Source: an uncultured Candidatus Saccharibacteria bacterium
GTDB lineage: Bacteria; Patescibacteriota; Saccharimonadia; Saccharimonadales; Saccharimonadaceae
Assembly (NCBI GenBank): GCA_947302125.1
Contig: CAMYUL010000003.1
Span: 32,580-96,579, forward strand
Direction: 5' to 3'
DNA: 64,000 bases
In this document: positions 1 to 8,666 of the stretch, in pieces
Position numbering within the stretch: the stretch's first letter is position 1
How the letters are laid out: every line of letters begins with the position of its first letter
The notes under the pieces: generated by a model
Databases searched by the model: none
What the model saw: only the letters and a program-made list of their open reading frames with translations
Told to the model about the DNA's origin: nothing
Made by a program: the position numbers and the translations under genes

Positions 1-1644
1 ATCATCGACAAATCTAGAGCTCTAGCTGGAGATTACACCGTAACTAGCGACAACTCCTCCCCACTCGTTCCAGAAGTCACCTTACTAGACGACCGTGACG
101 CTGACGGTACTGGTACCAAGAAGAGCTACAAAGTCAGAAAACTAGCAGATGGCAACTGTTGGATGGTAGATAACCTAGAATACGACCTAGTAGGTCTCTA
201 CAACAATGGTAAACGTGGCATCGGCTCTAAGAATGACGGTTCTACCTTCGAGATGACCGACGCTAACCTCGCAACTGGTGTAGGTGGCTACTATACCACC
301 ACGACAAATCAAGCCAACTACGTCCTTAATTCTAACACTAAGTCGCTGACTAATATCACTAAAAACAGCTACCTCGGAAATACCACTAGCCAAGCTGAGT
401 ACTACTACAACTGGACCGCAGCCACTGCTGGCCAAGGGTCCATGAGTAATACTACAGAAGGTGTTTCCATCGATGGCTCCATTTGTCCAGCTGGCTGGAG
501 ACTCCCTACTAACTATACTGACATTACTAACCGAAACATCAGCTGGGGCGCTCTTACTGACACTTATCTAGGTATTACGGTAAGTACTGATACTGCCACC
601 GGCTACCAAACCCTAGAGCAATACCCAATTAACCTTTACCGCGCCGGCGCCGTATACTCTGGCAGCCAGGACTATACCACACGCGGTTACTATTGGTCTT
701 CTACGATCAATAATGCTAACCGCGGCTATTCTATGGCCTACTTCACATCAAGTATCTGGCCTCAGAACTACAATCTTAAAAGCTTTGGTAGCCAAATACG
801 CTGTGTAGCCCCAGCTAAGAAAACCTTCTGGACTATCAACACTATGCAAGAAATGACCCCTGATATCTGTGCCACCGCTACTCTTCCAAGCACTTCCGCC
901 ACCGTAGCCGACACCGACGGCAGCCATGATGGCGACAGCTCCTATGTCCCACAGCGCACAATCATTGATGCTCGCGATAATAACGACTACACTATCCGTA
1001 GACTCGCCGATGGCAACTGCTGGATGATCGTTAATCTCAGATTCCGCCTTACCTCCGGGCAAACCTTGACTAGCGACACGACCGACCTCAACTCTCGTAG
1101 TTCCTGGACGCCGAGCGCCACCACTCAAAATGGCACCAACGCCGTCTGGGATTCTAATGTCACCGAACATTCATACATAGATAGTACGGTTCTAACCGAC
1201 GGGGACGGCGCCTCTCAGTATGTTGGCGCTAAGTATAACTGGTATACCGCCACAGCAATGTCCGGCAATCAATCAACTGGGAGTAGCGGCTCAGAAGTCG
1301 CTCCAGATTCTATCTGTCCTAAAGGCTGGAAACTCCCACCATCCTCATCAACTTACCCTCATTCATATTCTGGCCTCTTTAATACCTATGGCCTCAGCGG
1401 CTCAACCCTCATGACAGCCACTGGCAAATTCCCATTCTCCTACATCTTCTCTGGCTGGTACCAGCCAGACCAAGGTAGACCAAACGGTATGACTAACAAC
1501 TTTACCGAGGTTTGGTCGTCCGAGGCGCTCTCCTCTACCTACGCCTATTACTTTGGCCGCAATAACTCAGTCAACACGGCATCCCCAGCCGCCGACGATA
1601 CACCTAAATCCTACGGCTTCGTAGTCCGCTGCGTCAACCGCTAG
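1..1644 (+). CDS. FISUMP (Fib_succ_major) domain surface protein, 5' truncated by window edge
   Basis: The frame is open from base 1, so the track's Met at 163 is internal and the true start lies upstream of the window. The visible 547 residues hold two Fib_succ_major-type modules. Module 1 shows GNCWMVDNLEYD, EYYYNW, ICPAGWRLP, YWSST and a closing RCV. Module 2 begins at FWTINTMQEMTPDIC and shows GNCWMIVNLRF, AKYNWYTA, ICPKGWKLP, VWSSE and FVVRCVNR. Paired cysteines suggest an extracellular, disulfide-bonded fold. The first 86 or so codons encode the same residues as a stretch of the 58044-60509 gene, with about 15 differences that are all synonymous third positions (hand count). Exact function is unknown; a secreted surface protein or adhesin is inferred. 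It converges with polA. Confidence 0.85.
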   Translation: MIDKSRALAGDYTVTSDNSSPLVPEVTLLDDRDADGTGTKKSYKVRKLADGNCWMVDNLEYDLVGLYNNGKRGIGSKNDGSTFEMTDANLATGVGGYYTTTTNQANYVLNSNTKSLTNITKNSYLGNTTSQAEYYYNWTAATAGQGSMSNTTEGVSIDGSICPAGWRLPTNYTDITNRNISWGALTDTYLGITVSTDTATGYQTLEQYPINLYRAGAVYSGSQDYTTRGYYWSSTINNANRGYSMAYFTSSIWPQNYNLKSFGSQIRCVAPAKKTFWTINTMQEMTPDICATATLPSTSATVADTDGSHDGDSSYVPQRTIIDARDNNDYTIRRLADGNCWMIVNLRFRLTSGQTLTSDTTDLNSRSSWTPSATTQNGTNAVWDSNVTEHSYIDSTVLTDGDGASQYVGAKYNWYTATAMSGNQSTGSSGSEVAPDSICPKGWKLPPSSSTYPHSYSGLFNTYGLSGSTLMTATGKFPFSYIFSGWYQPDQGRPNGMTNNFTEVWSSEALSSTYAYYFGRNNSVNTASPAADDTPKSYGFVVRCVNR

Positions 1645-1660
1645 CTAAACCTAAAAATTT

Positions 1661-4174
1661 CTACAATTCGCCCCAGTTTTCACCACTGGTCACTTCTACC
1701 GCCAGCTTAATATCAAGCTCCGGCGCAATTCCCTCCATCGTCTCACGTAGGATCTTAGACACCTCACCAGCCTGCGCAGCATCACATTCTACAATCAATG
1801 AATCATGCACCTGCAAAATCAGCTCTGCCCCCTCAGGAAGTAATGCATCCACCTTAATCATCGCCCGCTTCATTAGGTCCGCTTCCGTTCCCTGAATCGG
1901 CATATTCTGCGCCGCCCGCTCTGCCGCCTGGCGCACCACAAAGTTCGCCGACTTCACATCCGGCGTTGGCCTACGACGTCCATAGTACGTCTCCACATAG
2001 CCCTCTTCACACGCCTGCTTCAAAATCTGATCTAGGTAATCACGAATCGGTTTCCTCACCGCAAAATAGTCATCAATAAATTGCTTCGCCTCATACACTG
2101 GCATGCCAGTTGCATCCGCCAAACCCTTTGCGCTCATCCCATACATCACGCCGAAATTAATCGTCTTCGCCGCACGACGCTGCTTCTTCGTCACTTGCTC
2201 AAACGGCACGTTGAACACATCCGAAGCCGTCTTTGTATGAATATCTATGCCTGAGTTAAAGTCGGCAATCAGCGCTTTGTCCCCAGATAGCACTGCCGCC
2301 AAGCGCAACTCAAACTGCGAATAATCCGCCGACACCAGCACCTTGCCAGCATCTGCCACAAATCCCGTCCGGATTCTCCGCCCCTCTTCCGTCCGCACTG
2401 GAATATTCTGCAAATTCGGCGCCACCGACGACAATCTCCCCGTCGCCGTCACATTTTGCGTAAATGTCGTATGGATCTTATCTTCCTTATCCGTAATCTG
2501 CAAGAACGGTGCAATATAGGTCGACAGCAGCTTCGCCGCCTCGCGATATTCCATAATTTTTGCTATCACCGGATGCGCCTCGCGCAGCTTGTCTAGCTCC
2601 TTTGCACCCGTCGAGTACCCACGCGAAGTCTTCTTGATTCCCTTCGTCGGCAGCATCAATTTCTCAAACAGCACTTCAGAAAGTTGCAATGGTGAATTTA
2701 CATTAAACTGCATCCCAGCTGATTCATAAATCTCTTGCTCAAGCCCGGACACATATTTTTCATACTCAGAAAGTAGCTCCTCAAAATACTTTCTAGAAAT
2801 CTTAATGCCGTGCTTTTCCATCTTATATAACACTGGGATTAATGGCAAATCGTAGTCAAAATAAATCTGCGACAATTTCGGAATCTTAGAAAGCTCAACT
2901 AAAGCCTCCTTCGCCTTCTGCTTATTTTCCGCTTCATCGTCAAATGCAAATTCACCTTGCCTGCTCGTCTCCTCAACGTTAGTCCTTCTCAAAGGATTGA
3001 TTAAAAACTCCGCCTGATCAATGTCAAAATATTTCGCCTCGCCACGCAAGATCTTCTTCGCCACCTCTGGATTAGCATGCATCTTCGCCTTAATATCCGG
3101 TGCAATAACATACTCATCAAGATCAATATCTATTGCAACATTACCACCTGCACCATCATCCACACCACCATCCGCATTGTCATTCACACCACCAGCGCCA
3201 CCAGTCTCACCATCTGCACCATTCCCTTCATCCGACTCTACAATCTTAAAATCTGTCATTCTCCCGTCCGTCAGCTTCGCAATTTCCGCCTTAAATTTCC
3301 GGAGCACCGAGTTAAATTCCAAGTTAGAAAGTGCCTTCTCGATTCTTGGAACGTTTACGATCAAATCCGGCACCTCATCTAACGATACTGGCGCATCGGT
3401 CATAATTTTTCCAAGCTCATACGACATAAATGCACTATCCTTGCCGGCAGAAAGCTTAGAAATTACACCCGGCTTTGCATCAAGCGTCCCCTTATCTAGC
3501 GCTTCATAAATCCCCTTCACGGAGCCATATTCATTTAGCAGTGCCACCGCCGTCTTCTCGCCAATACCCGGTACGCCCGGAATGTTATCCGAAGCATCGC
3601 CTTTTAGCGCCTTCAGGTCGAGGAACTGTGACTTTAATATCCCGTATTTTTCTTCCACCGCCGGCACATCCATCTCCTCAAGATCAGAAAAGCCCTTGAG
3701 CAAGCGATACATTCTCGTGTTATCGTCCACGATTTGTAGCATATCAAGATCGGAAGACACGATCACCGTGTCCCATTCGCAAACACCATTTTCATCCAAC
3801 TCTTTATCAGCCTGCAACGCCAATGTGCCGATAATATCATCCGCCTCATAGTCGTCACACTCCAAGAATCCCCAACCCAGTGCCGCAATCAGCTCGCGCA
3901 GCAGCGGAATCTGCGTAAAGAAATCCTCTGGCGGCTTCACCCGTCCAGCCTTATAGTCCGGATAAATTTCGCGACGCTTCCTAATTGAAGTCTTTGCCTT
4001 ATCCCAGGCTACCACCACCTTATCTGGCTGCAATTCCCGCACAATTTCTAACGCGATTACTGCGAAACCATACACTCCGCCCGTCGGCGTTCCATCCGAC
4101 TTAGAAAGCGCTCCCATCGCATAATAACCTCGATAGAAAACACTTTTTCCATCGATGATTACTAGCTTCTTCAT
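1661..4174 (-). CDS. polA: DNA polymerase I with degenerate proofreading domain
   Basis: Family A DNA polymerase of 837 residues for Okazaki fragment processing and repair synthesis. The N-terminal 5'-3' exonuclease/flap domain (about 1-290) has the expected acidic motifs, such as ECDDYEADDIIG, and the helix-hairpin-helix region around GVPGIGEKTA. A Gly/Asp/Asn-rich linker follows (about 315-350). The stretch where a 3'-5' exonuclease domain should sit is only about 100 residues and I see no DEDD catalytic set. The polymerase domain is complete: motif A DYSQFELRLA, motif B RRAAKTINFGVMYG, motif C QVHDSLIVEC. The start ATG follows AAGGA. The gene is 9 bases downstream of the P-loop kinase gene and probably cotranscribed with it. 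Confidence 0.95.
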   Translation of the reverse strand: MKKLVIIDGKSVFYRGYYAMGALSKSDGTPTGGVYGFAVIALEIVRELQPDKVVVAWDKAKTSIRKRREIYPDYKAGRVKPPEDFFTQIPLLRELIAALGWGFLECDDYEADDIIGTLALQADKELDENGVCEWDTVIVSSDLDMLQIVDDNTRMYRLLKGFSDLEEMDVPAVEEKYGILKSQFLDLKALKGDASDNIPGVPGIGEKTAVALLNEYGSVKGIYEALDKGTLDAKPGVISKLSAGKDSAFMSYELGKIMTDAPVSLDEVPDLIVNVPRIEKALSNLEFNSVLRKFKAEIAKLTDGRMTDFKIVESDEGNGADGETGGAGGVNDNADGGVDDGAGGNVAIDIDLDEYVIAPDIKAKMHANPEVAKKILRGEAKYFDIDQAEFLINPLRRTNVEETSRQGEFAFDDEAENKQKAKEALVELSKIPKLSQIYFDYDLPLIPVLYKMEKHGIKISRKYFEELLSEYEKYVSGLEQEIYESAGMQFNVNSPLQLSEVLFEKLMLPTKGIKKTSRGYSTGAKELDKLREAHPVIAKIMEYREAAKLLSTYIAPFLQITDKEDKIHTTFTQNVTATGRLSSVAPNLQNIPVRTEEGRRIRTGFVADAGKVLVSADYSQFELRLAAVLSGDKALIADFNSGIDIHTKTASDVFNVPFEQVTKKQRRAAKTINFGVMYGMSAKGLADATGMPVYEAKQFIDDYFAVRKPIRDYLDQILKQACEEGYVETYYGRRRPTPDVKSANFVVRQAAERAAQNMPIQGTEADLMKRAMIKVDALLPEGAELILQVHDSLIVECDAAQAGEVSKILRETMEGIAPELDIKLAVEVTSGENWGEL

Positions 4175-4183
4175 ATCAAATCC

Positions 4184-4756
4184 TTAGAATTCAATTTCCT
4201 TCAAAATGTCAGCAATCTTATTCTGCATATCAAGCACTGTGCCGTCATTTAGTACATAATAATCTGCCGCTGCAATTGGGCCGCCCTTCTCCAGGTTCTC
4301 AATTTCCGAACGATCGCGCTCCTGAATTTCTTCGGCGTTAAATGGTCTTTCTGGACGCACCGCCACGCGCTTATAACGCAATTTCTTTGGCACTACTACA
4401 GCAAGAAAAGTTAACGCACCTGGAAACTCGTGCTTCAAAGTTTTATACTCGGTCCAAGAGTACACACCATCAAGTACGATTCTCTTCTGCCCAGCAGCGA
4501 TCAAGCCCTTCACTTCCTCAATCACCTGACGCACAACCCAATCCTTACCTTCAGTCTCACGAATCATCTCTCTAAAGTCACGCTCAGAATCTGGAGTCCG
4601 CTCTACGCCGCGCTTCTCCATCTCCTTATAAATCATCCCCCCAAAGTAAACTTTTGGATAGCCTTTTGCCGTTAGGTAATCAACTGCCACCGACTTCCCG
4701 GAACCAGACATCCCAACAACAGCAATAATTTTCACATTTTCAATCTTTTCACTCAT
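4184..4756 (-). CDS. UPF0200/dephospho-CoA-kinase-like P-loop kinase
   Basis: A 190-residue P-loop NTPase. Walker A is GMSGSGKS near residue 16. The pattern GGMIYKEMEKRG, then REMIRETEGKDWV, then DGVYSWTEY, then RDRSEIE and AADYYVLND resembles the UPF0200 family of archaeal nucleotide-kinase-like proteins and, more distantly, dephospho-CoA kinase. Substrate cannot be read from sequence; a small-molecule or nucleotide kinase is inferred. TATAAT lies 6 bases before the ATG, so the message should be essentially leaderless. polA follows at once, which suggests a two-gene unit. Confidence 0.7.
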   Translation of the reverse strand: MSEKIENVKIIAVVGMSGSGKSVAVDYLTAKGYPKVYFGGMIYKEMEKRGVERTPDSERDFREMIRETEGKDWVVRQVIEEVKGLIAAGQKRIVLDGVYSWTEYKTLKHEFPGALTFLAVVVPKKLRYKRVAVRPERPFNAEEIQERDRSEIENLEKGGPIAAADYYVLNDGTVLDMQNKIADILKEIEF

Positions 4757-4762
4757 ACGTTT

Positions 4763-4768
4763 ATTATA
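4763..4768 (-). promoter_or_regulatory. -10 box for leaderless kinase-polA transcript
   Basis: TGTTATAAT on the minus strand fits an extended -10 (TGnTATAAT). Only 6 bases separate it from the ATG at 4756, so transcription should begin at or next to the start codon. No good -35 is seen. Confidence 0.6.
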
Positions 4769-4783
4769 ACATAGTACACCGAG

Positions 4784-4963
4784 AGTTTAATAGTTTATAA
4801 AATTCGTCAGTGCATATCAAGGCTGAATTGAAGTCAAAATGACAAAGTTTAATAGTTTATGAAATTCGTCAGTGCATATCAAGGCTGAATTGAAGTCAAA
4901 ATGACAATGAAATGTCATTTTGACAATTCACCTTGCACTGACAATTTTATAAACTATTAAACT
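4784..4963 (-). repeat. Long imperfect hairpin, family A copy 1, with tandem 62-base long arm
   Basis: Two tandem 62-base long arms (4784-4845 and 4846-4907, one mismatch) are followed by a short loop and a 51-base short arm (4913-4963). The short arm's reverse complement matches the long arm except for extra unpaired bases in the long arm around TATCAAGGCTGAATTGAAG. The short arm lies 30 bases past the stop of the glycosyltransferase gene, so in that transcript the order is short arm, loop, long arm, repeated long arm. There is no U-run, so it is not a textbook intrinsic terminator. Confidence 0.85.
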
Positions 4964-4993
4964 TATTACTTACTATTTACTACTTATCACTTA

Positions 4994-6670
4994 CTACTTC
5001 TTAACAACTTTCCGTGTAACATCAAAATTCTCCATATAATGCGCCGTCATAAGCCTCGTCTGCGCATAAAACGCCACAAACGACTGATAGATAATTGCAA
5101 CTAGTGGCGAGAAAATCCACTGCAACACCATCCCCACAGACTTCATCTTGTTATATCGCTTTGGTCTTGGCGGAAGCATCCTTAGCGACATAAAGATCGT
5201 CACCATCAAGCCGACCATCGCACCAAGCTGAATCCACGATACAGTATTTGGCAAATTATAGGTCAGAAGATCCCTGGTCTGCAAGTTAAATAGCCTTGGA
5301 ATCCAGCCACCAAATGCCACCATCGGCGACATCGCCGCAAGCGTTACGTGTCCGTCTAACAGCCGCCAAAACTTCGGGAACAAGATCCAAAGCGACATTC
5401 TGCGTCTCTCTGGATTAATCATCCTATCACCTACATAAGCCACATCACTCGCGCCATAGTCCCACCGCCTTAGCTGCACAAATTGCGCCTTCAAGGTCTT
5501 ACAGAACGTCTCTGCAATCACTGCATCTTGATACATTGGCACCTTAATCGACAGCACCTCGTACTTGCCCCGGAAATGAAACAGCGACCGCCAATATTGA
5601 TGTCCATCTTCCACAATCGTCCTCTTACTCCAGAAATCCATTTCCGAAAGCGCATCCATCGGCTGTGAGTGCGAAGCAAAATTTCGAAGCAGATGTGGCC
5701 TCTTCACGTTAATCACGTTGAAGAACGAATTAGATACCGCAATCACACGCATTGGCGCCGAAGCATCCCAAATATTATTCATAAATAGCGACACCGGCTG
5801 AAATGCCATTCGCTTACGATCTTCATGCACAATGTATTCATATGCCACATAGTCCAAATATTTCGGGCTCATTCTATTGTCCGAATCAAGCGACGTCACC
5901 ACCACATGTTCTAATGGAATATGCTTTTTGAACAAATATTTTTCCAAAAACTTACCCGCATAAGTCAAATTCGGCCCCTTGCCCTTAATTTCCTTCGGCA
6001 ATCCATCCGGATGCTTCACCGCCATAAAATCATAGAATGTCCCCTTAAATTTCTCTTGCAGCTCTAGCGCCCTCTTCTCCATATCCGGACCGCCCCGTTC
6101 CTCATATCCGAGTACAAAAATTATTCGCTCATTCGGAAATTCCGTATCACGCACCGCCTCAACCGTTGGCAACAGTGTCTCCATTCCCTCGTCATACGCC
6201 ACCATAATCACTGCATGATAGATTTTATCCGGATCCGGAAAATCTTTTGGCGACACCGACATCTCGCGCAAATTCTCGATATGCTCGTCAATATTAAATT
6301 CTTTCTCTACCGGTTTCTTCTTTTTTACTAGGCTAGCCGCAGTTTTTACGCCAATTTCTCCTCTGAGCGTCTCAAAATTCCCGTGCGGATCCTTAAGATC
6401 GGCTAATCTCTGGTGCCAATCCACTTTCATTGCCCGCTGAATCTCGTTATACCCCTGTACTGTCCTTACTGCCACCCCCACAGCCTTCACCAAGGTAATT
6501 GTAATAATGATTAACAGATAAATCGCCCCAAGCGTTGGCGACACAATCGACAATACTATCAACAACAAAATCATCGCATACGACAATGCTCCCGGCAAAA
6601 TTTCAAAAAACCGGTACGTTGGCGTCCGTTTTCCAAGTGGTAGCTCTAAATCATCATCCTTCTTGATCAT
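4994..6670 (-). CDS. Membrane-bound processive family 2 glycosyltransferase
   Basis: The protein has 558 residues. There are two N-terminal membrane segments (about 24-66), a cytoplasmic GT2 domain, and about three C-terminal membrane segments (about 440-540). Catalytic signatures of processive GT2 enzymes are visible: SLDSDNRMSPKYLDY (DxD-type metal/nucleotide site), VEDGHQYWRS (ED region) and QLRRW (QxxRW). These features place it near cellulose/hyaluronan synthase-like enzymes. The sugar and product are unknown. Upstream lie a small membrane protein and the cps control genes, so a role in making or modifying surface polysaccharide is likely. Its 3' end abuts a long hairpin element. Confidence 0.85.
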   Translation of the reverse strand: MIKKDDDLELPLGKRTPTYRFFEILPGALSYAMILLLIVLSIVSPTLGAIYLLIIITITLVKAVGVAVRTVQGYNEIQRAMKVDWHQRLADLKDPHGNFETLRGEIGVKTAASLVKKKKPVEKEFNIDEHIENLREMSVSPKDFPDPDKIYHAVIMVAYDEGMETLLPTVEAVRDTEFPNERIIFVLGYEERGGPDMEKRALELQEKFKGTFYDFMAVKHPDGLPKEIKGKGPNLTYAGKFLEKYLFKKHIPLEHVVVTSLDSDNRMSPKYLDYVAYEYIVHEDRKRMAFQPVSLFMNNIWDASAPMRVIAVSNSFFNVINVKRPHLLRNFASHSQPMDALSEMDFWSKRTIVEDGHQYWRSLFHFRGKYEVLSIKVPMYQDAVIAETFCKTLKAQFVQLRRWDYGASDVAYVGDRMINPERRRMSLWILFPKFWRLLDGHVTLAAMSPMVAFGGWIPRLFNLQTRDLLTYNLPNTVSWIQLGAMVGLMVTIFMSLRMLPPRPKRYNKMKSVGMVLQWIFSPLVAIIYQSFVAFYAQTRLMTAHYMENFDVTRKVVKK

Positions 6671-6691
6671 AATAAACCACCCCTATTTTCT

Positions 6692-7099
6692 TTATCCTTC
6701 TCCGAGTAGCCTCACTAGAATAATAAATGCCATGACTATTAGCATCACACTAATCCCGACAAACGCTTTCGCAATTCCCTCCCCGCGCCTTTCGTACAGT
6801 CTCATCGCTACTAGGCTATGCATCACCCCTACAATTATTGCAAAAACTGGGAAAATCAGCATCGTTACCCACTTGCCGGTGCGATATCCACCACCGTTCT
6901 GCATTTCTACGAGATCTCCTCCAGCAAAACTACCGAAGTCGCCGTATCCAGTATTCACGCTAGCCGAAGTTGGCCGCAAATTTACCAAGGAGAAAACTAG
7001 AAAGACTAGCGAAATAATCATCAAGAATATCATCCCCCCAAAAAGCCCTTTGTGCTCTTTGTAAATCTCTTTAAAAATATCAGAAAATTTCTTCTTCAT
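6692..7099 (-). CDS. Small three-helix membrane protein of unknown function
   Basis: About 135 residues with three hydrophobic segments: GGMIFLMIISLVFLVFSLV, a second near WVTMLIFPVFAIIVGV, and a third near AFVGISVMLIVMAFIILV. A short Gly/Asn-rich outer loop separates the first two. I do not recognise a family. The track starts at 7105 (MRMKKK), but TATAAT at 7108-7113 would place the transcript start near 7101. The second Met at 7099 therefore fits better as a leaderless start if that promoter is used. It lies between cpsB and the GT2 synthase gene, which suggests an envelope role. Confidence 0.65.
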   Translation of the reverse strand: MKKKFSDIFKEIYKEHKGLFGGMIFLMIISLVFLVFSLVNLRPTSASVNTGYGDFGSFAGGDLVEMQNGGGYRTGKWVTMLIFPVFAIIVGVMHSLVAMRLYERRGEGIAKAFVGISVMLIVMAFIILVRLLGEG

Positions 7100-7108
7100 T
7101 CTCATTAA

Positions 7109-7879
7109 TTATACCATAGAAAGTATAATTTTCCGAGGATTATCAACAAGAAGTTCTTCTGCTTTTCTTGCATCCTTTAAGATATGAACCAGCTTCTTTT
7201 CCGTCATGTCGAGCATGTATTCGTCTGTGGTTTTGTGGATATCAGACGCCAAGCAAAATATCTTGCCGTCAACCAACATCTTCCTCAAGGTCTTCTCTGC
7301 CCTCTTGCCGTATTTTCCGATCAAAGCTAGATAGTCTCCCTGAAGCACGCAGCCCATCCTAATAAAGTCATCAAAATAACGCGGGTTATTCTGCGCGTAT
7401 ATATACCTTTCCGGATGCGCAATCACTGGGATAAATCCTCTCTGCACCAGCGAAAATAGTGTAGAATACGCGCTCTTATCCTCAGTCCCCACCGGCAATT
7501 CTACTAACACATATTTTCCGCTATTCAGTGTAGACAACTCATAAATCTTCCCCGAAGCAGCGTGCGGATTCGCCGGCATCACCTGCGCGTTCTCATAAGC
7601 CGACAACATTTCCGGAAGCTCCTGGTCAATATAAATCTCGTTTCCAAGATATAGGCGTACCGCGATCCCTGCCTGTTTAGCCTTCTCGCGAAGCTCCATC
7701 AAAAGCTTCCATTTTGTAACATTGTCAGCGTTATACTTTGTTCCAGAAATGTAGTGCGGCGTCAAAATGATATCTGTTACGCCCGCTTTTTCAGCCTTCC
7801 GTAACATGTACAGGCTGTCTTCAAAACTTTTTGACCCGTCATCAATCCCAGGTAATATATGGCAGTGTACATCGATCAT
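7109..7879 (-). CDS. cpsB: CpsB/CapC-type PHP tyrosine-protein phosphatase
   Basis: A 256-residue PHP-domain metallophosphatase. HCHILPGIDDG at the N-terminus, TPHY, VIAHPERY and LASDIH supply the metal-binding His/Asp residues of the CpsB/YwqE family. These Mn-dependent enzymes dephosphorylate the tyrosine-rich tail of CpsD kinases and so control capsule export. The gene lies 3 bases after the CpsD-like gene, giving a CpsC-CpsD-CpsB order. Full length for the family. Confidence 0.9.
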   Translation of the reverse strand: MIDVHCHILPGIDDGSKSFEDSLYMLRKAEKAGVTDIILTPHYISGTKYNADNVTKWKLLMELREKAKQAGIAVRLYLGNEIYIDQELPEMLSAYENAQVMPANPHAASGKIYELSTLNSGKYVLVELPVGTEDKSAYSTLFSLVQRGFIPVIAHPERYIYAQNNPRYFDDFIRMGCVLQGDYLALIGKYGKRAEKTLRKMLVDGKIFCLASDIHKTTDEYMLDMTEKKLVHILKDARKAEELLVDNPRKIILSMV

Positions 7880-7882
7880 TTT

Positions 7883-8665
7883 TTATTTCGAATAATATTC
7901 ATCTGCGTAATAAGAAGAATAAGATCCGCCCTTCACCTTAGCCTTATTAATTACCACCCCAGATATTTTCGAATTAACCTTTTCAAAACTCTTTTTAACG
8001 CTTTCCAACTCTTCAATCTTAGTCTTCGCGTTAGAGACACAGACAACATTTATATCACTATATTTAGACATCACGAGTGCGTCGGAAAGACCAAGCGCTG
8101 GAGGACAGTCGATGATCACAAGATCATACTGATCACGCAAACTATTAATCAACCTACGGTTATTTTCAGAAGAAATTAACTCTAGTGGATTTGGAGGAGT
8201 AGGACCAGCTGGCAATAGATACACGCTCGGCACGCGAGTCTGTCTGATATACATCTCTGGCCTGATAAATGCCATCATTCCAGCATCGTCCATATCCTTA
8301 TATTTCAAAATGTAATTGGAATAACCAGCAGTTGGGTCGTTTACTACACCAAATATCTCATGCTGGCGACCTTTACGCATATCGCCATCGATAATCAATA
8401 CTTTCTTGCCGTCCTGAGAAAACGCAGTAGCAAGGTTAGCAGCGAGGAAGCTTTTACCATCACCAGATTCCGGGGACGTAATCAAAACTACCTTAGCCTC
8501 TTTCTCCACGGAGGAGAACATTAGGTTAGTCTTAATGGATTTCACTGCCTCAGCGAAAGAGGACTTTGGATTAGATGCAACTACTAGATCCTCAATGCCG
8601 CCACGACGAGTACCGTCTTCACGAGTCTTCTGCATAAATGGCAGGTTTTTAAAATCAATTTTCAT
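7883..8665 (-). CDS. cpsD: CpsD-type bacterial tyrosine kinase
   Basis: A 260-residue cytoplasmic BY-kinase. Walker A is SPESGDGKSF, Walker A' is VLIIDGDMRKG and Walker B is LVIIDCPPALG. The C-terminus carries the autophosphorylation cluster YSSYYADEYY. It is 1 base from the membrane chain-length protein gene, matching the split CpsC/CpsD arrangement of Gram-positive bacteria, where the membrane partner activates the kinase. Likely role: control of polysaccharide chain length and export by phosphorylation cycling with CpsB. Confidence 0.9.
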   Translation of the reverse strand: MKIDFKNLPFMQKTREDGTRRGGIEDLVVASNPKSSFAEAVKSIKTNLMFSSVEKEAKVVLITSPESGDGKSFLAANLATAFSQDGKKVLIIDGDMRKGRQHEIFGVVNDPTAGYSNYILKYKDMDDAGMMAFIRPEMYIRQTRVPSVYLLPAGPTPPNPLELISSENNRRLINSLRDQYDLVIIDCPPALGLSDALVMSKYSDINVVCVSNAKTKIEELESVKKSFEKVNSKISGVVINKAKVKGGSYSSYYADEYYSK

Positions 8666-8666
8666 A

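Noticed and set aside
163-1644. Gene start at 163 for the first FISUMP ORF
   Set aside because: The frame is open to base 1 and the upstream codons match the 58-60 kb paralogue, so this Met is internal.
3021-3851. Plus-strand ORFs opposite polA
   Set aside because: They overlap the conserved polA frame, have shadow-type composition and no recognisable domains.
4784-4907. Tandem 62-base repeats as a CRISPR array
   Set aside because: Units are directly adjacent with no spacers, only two copies, and part of a hairpin; no cas genes are present.
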